64,000 nt of DNA from Saccharum officinarum. Lineage: Eukaryota; Streptophyta; Magnoliopsida; Poales; Poaceae. The DNA lies in contig CM036168.1 in NCBI GenBank assembly GCA_020631735.1, forward strand, positions 97,630,932-97,694,931, in the 5' to 3' direction. A program made the position numbers and the translations under genes. Shown piece by piece: positions 57,948 through 64,000 of this stretch. Position 1 is the first letter of the stretch. Every line of letters starts with the position of its first letter. The notes below the pieces were generated by a model. The model was not told where the DNA came from. It searched no databases and saw only the letters and a program-made list of their open reading frames with translations.

Positions 57948-58815
57948 TAGACGGGAAAAGTTGCGTCGCATGGCGTCCTGGTTGCCTCGCCGGCCGTCAC
58001 GACGCCGCGACGAGCCGCCTGAACCGATCAATCTGTGCGTCGACGTGTCGACCACAGGCATGTATGGTACCAATTGATGTTTCTTCCTTGTTCAGCAATC
58101 GATGCTAGTGTTCGTGGATTTATTCCGATCCAAAGTCAGTACGTGCTCTTGTAAGTTTTCAGCAAATGATGTTGTATCCATGGATCTATCTATTCCGATC
58201 AAGTAAGTATGTGCTACTATAAGTTTTGATGGAGGTTGTACGTAGCCTTAAACTCGGGTCCAAGATGTGATGCACATAAGCGCAATTGTGTCGTTTCTCC
58301 TGCACAACAACCTGCTGTGTCATTTTGTCTTGACTCCAAACTGATGCCGGTTCAAGTGTGGTTGAATATGCCGAACGGATGGACCCAAGCACTGCTAGTG
58401 CCGAAAACAAGGGGGCGCTAGAGGGACTTGAGACCCCCGCCCCCCCCCCCACCCCAACTTTGTTGTTTTCCCATTGCATCTCTTCACGACTTAGGTAATT
58501 TACCATATAATTAAAGAGTAAATGGTGGATTCTTCTATTGATATCTACACCTCCTAAATTTAAGCCCTAGCTTCGCCACTAAGCACAGCTTCATCTGGGC
58601 CTCGTAGAACCCTTCATCGTGCTCGCCCCAACAACTGTTACATTGGTACACAATGGCAGTAGTCAGCAAGATAGCGTGGGTAGGTTTGCGTCTGCCAGCT
58701 AGCAAGTCACAAGAGAGAAAGGAGGATCAAAATACAAAACTCTTAACTTGAATTAAGGGTTCGTTTGTAGAGCTCCGGCTGTGGTTTCTCAGTTCTTTTT
58801 AGGCTCCATGCTTCC
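57948..58815. other. Flank of the defensin-like gene and repeat remnant
   Basis: The stretch includes a short direct repeat (ATCTATTCCGATC at 58183 and TTTATTCCGATC at 58119) and the hAT-like remnant at 58409-58582. No gene is present. Confidence 0.45.
58409..58582. mobile_element. Degenerate hAT-like remnant with C-rich run
   Basis: AAGGGGGCGCTAG at one end and CTAGCTTCGCCACTAA at the other recall the CAGTGGCGGAGC family. A long C run lies near the 5' end. No target duplication was found. Confidence 0.35.
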
Positions 58816-59603
58816 TGTAACGGAACCGTCCAAATTATAAGAGCACAAGTTCAAAAACAATCGCCGAAACGATCAAATTCTCAAACTTGAGCCCATATAA
58901 CTCCGGTAGTCCACGAAATCACGAGGGATTTCAAACCAAACCGAGAGCAACCAAGATCGTAGTGATTCAACATAACACAACACTTGTTACAACAGTTCTT
59001 AAGTAGCTCTCATACATCGGAGTACAAATAATTTTATTACAAAACTAAAATAAAGATTAGCGGAAGCAACATAATTTCTGAAACCATTTAAAATCAAATA
59101 CTGCCAGTACATAGTCACATCCTGCAAAAGCATACCAGAAGAGATACTACAGAGACCATACCCATATGGTCTAGTCTTCACACCCACATGGCGAAGACAA
59201 TACTTGCAGCAATAAGTACGAATCTGCTACCTGCAACAGGGGGGAATAAACCCTGAGTACGAGAAGGTACTCAGCTAGACTTACCCGACAAAAACCAGAA
59301 ACAATGGTGACACCAAGGAGTATGCAAGGCTTTATATGGTGGGCTAGCTTGACTTATTTGCAGAAAAGCTTATTACAGATAAGTAATCATTAATGCTTAA
59401 GCATCGAGTTAATAATCATTAACATGTCATCTAGATTAGCACATGTACTAGAGCAATCACTTCATTAGGAGCAAACAATATTAACCATAGCAGGTATAAT
59501 AAGGCCATCATCATCATTATCATCAATTCCGAACCATCATTAATAATTAGTGTATCTACGCTGGAGATAACCAGTCAAGTTTCTCACTATCCGGGAGAGA
59601 CGG
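58816..59603 (-). repeat. 3' LTR (left copy)
   Basis: It begins on the plus strand TGTAACGGAACCG and is nearly identical to 62912-63699. No polypurine tract is evident just inside (59604 onward), supporting an abnormal junction. Confidence 0.8.
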
Positions 59604-59649
59604 CGACTCGAATCGATTCCAACTCAGCTGAGGGAGGTATTCCTGACAC

Positions 59650-60750
59650 TCACCCGGCAAACCCCGCTAAAGGCAGCCGTAGATAACCTTTGGTACAACT
59701 CAGGGTGGGCCCGAACAGCGCCGCGTTCTCGGGGATACCAGTGGCCAGGATGCTCAGGACTTTTAACTCACCTGCCCTTGGACCCTCTGGCAACGGATAC
59801 TTGTTCTTGATAGTGACTGCATTGAGTGGTTGATAGTCTACACACATACGCAGAGACTGGTCCTTCTTCTTCACAAAGATAGCAGGACAACCCCACGGAG
59901 AAGAACTAGGACGGATCAGCCCTTTGTGTAAAAGTTCACTAAGTTGTGTCTTGAGTTCAGTTAACTCATTCGGCGGCATTCTATACGGTCTTTTAGAAAT
60001 TGGTGCGGTACCCGGAATTAACTCAATCTTGAATTCTACATCACGATCTGGAGGTAATCCTGGCAAATCATCGGGAAAAACTTCTAGAAATTCACACACT
60101 ACAGGAACTTCTGTAATCTCTCTTGCTTTTGCTATCATAGCGTTAACTGTAGTATGAGGACTAACATCTCGAGGAAGTTGCACTAGAAAAGCTTGTTGAT
60201 CTTTTGGATCCCTCAACATAACCACTCTTGTAGAGGTATCGATCAGAACACCGTTTCCACTCATCCACTTCATACCTAAGATTACATCTAGGCCCAATCC
60301 GGGTAATACCACGAGATCTAGATCATACAGACGTCTTTCTATCTCGATCTTTGCTCCTAAGACCAACTGGTTGGTTGAAATATTATTTTCGGCAGCACTA
60401 ATATTATAACCACTATTATCTAAAGTAACGACCTTCATACCATGCTTGGCTGCAAACGTTGAACTAATAAAAGAGTGGGAAGCACCTGAATCAAACAGCA
60501 CGATTGCAGGATGTTGGTTCACTAAAAATGCACCAGCAGTGATAATCTCACCTGTAGGAATGGATTCCACCGTGGTGTATCGAACCCATCCTTTACACAC
60601 ATCTGCCTTATCATCATTTGATTTCTTCTGCGGGAGAGGACAACCTCTGGCCCAATGACCTGACATCTTGCAATTCCAACATGGCCGGTTACTGGGCGGT
60701 GCCTTAGGCTTTTCTTTCTTAATACTGCTCCTCTTGACCGGATCCTGTGT
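59650..60750 (-). pseudogene. Nucleocapsid, protease and truncated RT of the gypsy element
   Basis: Minus strand: zinc knuckle [14 protein letters not shown], aspartic protease [13 protein letters not shown], then the start of RT ([45 protein letters not shown]). At about 59789 the frame leaves RT and continues 45 codons in unrelated sequence before a stop. The catalytic YVDD box, RNase H and integrase are absent. Confidence 0.85.
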
Positions 60751-61563
60751 CTAATATGGGTGATATCTAGTAGATATGCCAGACAAATAATACTGAGGTG
60801 TAATCACCACCAGAGTATTGGTCGTTGGTGCATTAGATTCATGAGATTTCTCATGGCTCTTAGAAGCAGCGTACACAACATTACAGTTCTCTTGAAGGAT
60901 AGTATCACTGACAAACTCGTTGAAAGTTGCACATTTACTATTGCACATGGCCTTCATCAATTTGGGACACAACCCTCTTTTAAAACTTGCAATCTTCTTA
61001 ACTTTCGTATTAACAAATTATGGAGCATATCTTGACAAGTTGATGAAAGCATGTAGATATTTTGTTACGCTTTTGTCTCTTTGGGTGAGCTTCATAAACT
61101 CGGTGTGCTTGATTGCCATGAGGCCAGCAGGAACGTAATGTCCCCGAAATGCTTCCTTGAACTGATCCCAAACTACTTCCATATTCTCAGGCAGGGTATT
61201 CCGATGGTGACACCACCAAACACCTGCAGGTCCTTGCAATTGTTACGAAGCATATTCTGTTTTCATATCATCTGCCACCTTGAGCACACGGAACTTCCGT
61301 TCGATAGTGTTCAACCATTCGTCTGCGTGAAGTGGCTCTTCTGCTTCTCGAAAAATAGGAGGCTCAGTATCCAAGAAATCCTTATAGTTGTTGTACTGGG
61401 CAGGCTCAGGTTCCTGATGGACATGGTTTCTGATACTCTCGTCCAAGGCTCGCTGACTTTCGGCAAGCACTTGCAGCAACTCAGCAGAGGTAGGTTGCGG
61501 AGGAGACGATGGCGGTTCTGTATTGCCACGACTCCGACTGCTAGAGCGAAACTGATGAGACAT
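60751..61563 (-). pseudogene. gag of the gypsy element, three in-frame stops
   Basis: It starts at MSHQFRSSSRSRGN. The gag domain is recognised by EAEEPLHADEWLNTIERKF and WDQFKEAFRGHYVPAGLM. One reading frame continues into the nucleocapsid but is broken by stops at 61243-61245, 61018-61020 and 60751-60753. Confidence 0.8.
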
Positions 61564-61599
61564 CTGCAAGTAGATAAAACGAGTAAGCATTGATGACGT

Positions 61600-62897
61600 C
61601 GGAAGGCTGCTGACGAATTACATAAGCATGAGGAAGAGATAGTATCCAACTATCCAAAGTCCATTCTCAAAAGAGGGAAATTTCTTGGTTTGAGGTACGG
61701 ATCTTCTGACAAGATAGGGAATGACATCTAAGGAAAAGGTTCACGAGAAGATAACACATTGCTGTAGCTCTATAATGGATCATGACTAGCAATCCTTGAT
61801 ACCTGCGCGTGCCGAGCAGCACAACCTTGTGTCACGTGCCACAGGAGGCTCCCGGTTTCGTCGCGGCACCATGGAGTACTAATCGCAACACCATTACCGA
61901 ACACACACCCATGAGGAATCCTCACGTGTCAGGAATTAGGCGTGTAGAAATAGTATCATCCAAAGAGAGGGTAGCAAACAAGGATGGATACAAGGGTAGA
62001 AGCAATAGAGAGGCGAGTTGCAGATCAAAACACATCCCAACTCGAGGAGATACATCTTGAAATTGTATCTTATTTTCCTTCCCGGGCTAGGTATGAATTT
62101 GGTTTTAAGGCTGACACTACTGACCACTCCACTAGGTTGGTTGACTACCACAATTCTTCATGAAAGAAATGCAACTATTTATGGGACAACTATTTGGAGG
62201 AAAGAAAATTTTTAAAGAACAGAATAAGCAATTGATAAGGGAGGGAGTAATGCAGAATGCAATGTATGATGCGAACATGGTGCATGCACGAACCGTACGT
62301 CCTCACAAACCTAGGAAGAATTTGAAATTTCTAGTGTATAATTCGGTGGCATACACACGTTCTCTCAATAACGATAACTAGTCGCTCTACAGGAAACGTT
62401 GTTAGTGTACCTGCCGAAAATTGCATTTCAACCCAACAATTCCCAATATAGCACACAAGAAAGCAGTAAAAATACTTTTCATACATACATCCCCGATGTA
62501 TATACTTCAGTATCAAAGCTAACCGACAGATTTACCCACAATTAAGTACCCTCATAGATACATGGTTGGACATGTAAGTATGCGAGTATCCACAACTACT
62601 CTCCCCTAGACCGACGGTTGGACGGTCATGCTCTCACAACTCCCACTTACCAGGGCGTAGAGGTATTTTGATCCATACATTACCACCCAAACGGATGGCA
62701 TCCATACAATAGCACGCCGTATGGACAATGAAACAGAAAACAAGCAAGAACCCCCAAGTTAGTACCTTAGTAAGCCACCTAATATTCCTTATTTGGGCAT
62801 ATAGGATATGACCACTAGCACTCTTTAGATTAGAATTAAGATTTTTCACAAAAGCTTTTGTTTAAATACACAAATGACGTGTTTACTGTTGAATCTT
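61600..62897 (-). other. Non-coding leader between primer site and gag
   Basis: About 1.3 kb without a recognisable domain on either strand. It is long for a gypsy leader and may contain another insertion, but I found no TIR or duplication. Confidence 0.45.
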
Positions 62898-62909
62898 GCT
62901 CTGGTACCA
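62898..62909 (-). other. Primer binding site of the gypsy element
   Basis: The minus strand reads TGGTACCAGAGC two bases inside the right LTR, close to the initiator-Met primer site. Confidence 0.7.
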
Positions 62910-62911
62910 GC

Positions 62912-63699
62912 TGTAATGGAACCGTCCAAATTATAAGATCACAAGTTCAAAAACAATCGCCGAAACGATAAAATTCTCAAACTTGAGCCCATATAACTCC
63001 GGTAGTCCACGAAATCACGAGGGATTTCAAACCAAACCGAGAGCAACCAAGATCGTAGTGATCCAACATAACACAACACTTGTTACAACAGTTCGTAAGT
63101 AGCTCTCATACATCGGAGTACAAATAATTTTATTACAAAACTAAAATAAAGATTAGCGGAAGCAACATAATTTCTGAAACCATTTAAAATCAAATACTGC
63201 TAGTACATAGTGACATCCTGCAAAAGCATACCAGAAGAGATACTACAGAGACCATGCCCATATGGTCTAGTCTTCACACCCACATGGCGAAGACAATACT
63301 TGCAGCAACAAGTACGAATCTGCTACCTGCAACAGGGGGGAATAAACCCTGAGTACGAGAAGGTACTCAGCTAGACTTACCCGACAAAAACCAGAAATAA
63401 TGGTGACACCAAGGAGTATGCAAGGCTTTATATGGTGGGCTAGCTTGACTTATTTGCAGAAAAGCTTATTACAGATAAGTAATCATTAATGCTTAAGCAT
63501 CGAGTTAATAATCATTAACCTGTCATCTAGATTAGCACCTGTACTAGAGCAATCACTTCATTAGGAGCAAACAATATTAACCATAGCAGATATAATAAGG
63601 CCATCATCATCATTATCATCAATTCTGAACCATCATTAATAATTAGTGTATCTACGCTGGAGATAACCAGTCAAGTTTCTCACTATCCGGGAGAGACGG
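62912..63699 (-). repeat. 5' LTR (right copy)
   Basis: It begins TGTAATGGAACCG on the plus strand and matches the left copy through GAGAGACGG. Sequence beyond 63699 is GC-rich and unmatched in the window. Confidence 0.8.
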
Positions 63700-64000
63700 A
63701 CACAGAACACCAGAGAGGAGAGGCGGTAGGGGCACCGAGAAGCACGGCCATGCGCGAGCTTGGCTAGGCAGAAACAATGGCGATCGCGGTGGAGGCGTAA
63801 GCTCGGCGAGCTCTACCGGAGGTCAAACGGTCATGTGGTGTGGTCAACGATGTAGAGGAGCTCACGGTGCGTCTGTGGCTACGAGGAATCGGGTGGTGGT
63901 GCTCGGCTGCGGTGGATTTGTGGTGGCGACGGCGGTCGCTGCGCTCGGCTTCCGCTCTCGCGTGGTGAAGGCGACAGGGAGGGGAAAATGGCGAGGTAGT
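63700..64000. other. GC-rich window end, nothing recognised
   Basis: It could be a continuation of the LTR or flanking gene sequence; no supported feature. Confidence 0.4.

Larger units (their letters stand above)
58816..63699 (-). mobile_element. Internally deleted Ty3/gypsy LTR retrotransposon
   Basis: Direct repeats of 788 bases (58816-59603 and 62912-63699) flank an internal region read on the minus strand: primer site, a long leader, gag, protease and the beginning of RT. The rest of RT, RNase H and integrase are missing. The repeats differ by about 13-14 substitutions by eye. Similarity stops at GAGAGACGG in both, with unrelated sequence after it, and no flanking duplication is seen. 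So the true LTR end may lie beyond the window or a deletion has removed it. It is non-autonomous. Confidence 0.82.

Overview
This is plant nuclear DNA, almost certainly from a panicoid grass (sorghum, Miscanthus, sugarcane or maize relatives). The evidence is spliced GT-AG genes with GC-rich first exons, grass-type MITEs, Reina-like and other Ty3/gypsy elements, and many small hAT derivatives. No bacterial operons, CRISPR arrays or rRNA genes were seen. Gene calls come from conserved protein motifs joined across splice sites that I placed by eye; no transcript data were available.

Positions 1-26000 are essentially gene-free repeat territory. They hold hAT elements with 8-bp target duplications, a decayed L1 LINE, two large fold-back elements of one family, PPR gene fragments inside repeats, a complete but inactivated Reina-like LTR retrotransposon (6353-12104, duplication GCCAG), a 1.95-kb inserted element with a repeated palindrome (14174-16127), a 5'-truncated RTE LINE (18985-20000) and several mariner-like MITEs.

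Positions 26900-58000 are the gene-rich part. In order they hold: a ZNHIT3-like HIT zinc-finger gene (+, 7 exons, first intron swollen by two hAT insertions); a RING E3 ligase gene (+, one exon); an internal alternative NADH dehydrogenase gene, NDA type (-, 8 exons); plastid SufB (+, 2 exons, head-to-head with NDA); a YSL metal-nicotianamine transporter (+, 6 exons); a SAM50/Omp85 gene (-, 4 exons); a DUF688 gene (+, one exon); and a small cysteine-rich defensin-like gene (+, 2 exons) whose signal-peptide exon is out of frame with its ATG. Several encode organelle proteins (NDA, SufB, SAM50), but nothing suggests coordinated function beyond proximity.

Positions 58400-64000 hold a second, minus-strand Ty3/gypsy element. 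It keeps gag, protease and only the start of reverse transcriptase between long terminal repeats.

The most notable observation is a 118-bp MITE with a perfect 3-bp duplication inside coding exon 7 of the NDA gene. Read through, it gives an immediate stop. It also carries a GT...AG pair whose removal would restore the frame with three added codons, so it may have become a new intron. The same gene has lost an in-frame ATG at the expected start, so it is either being remodelled or decaying.
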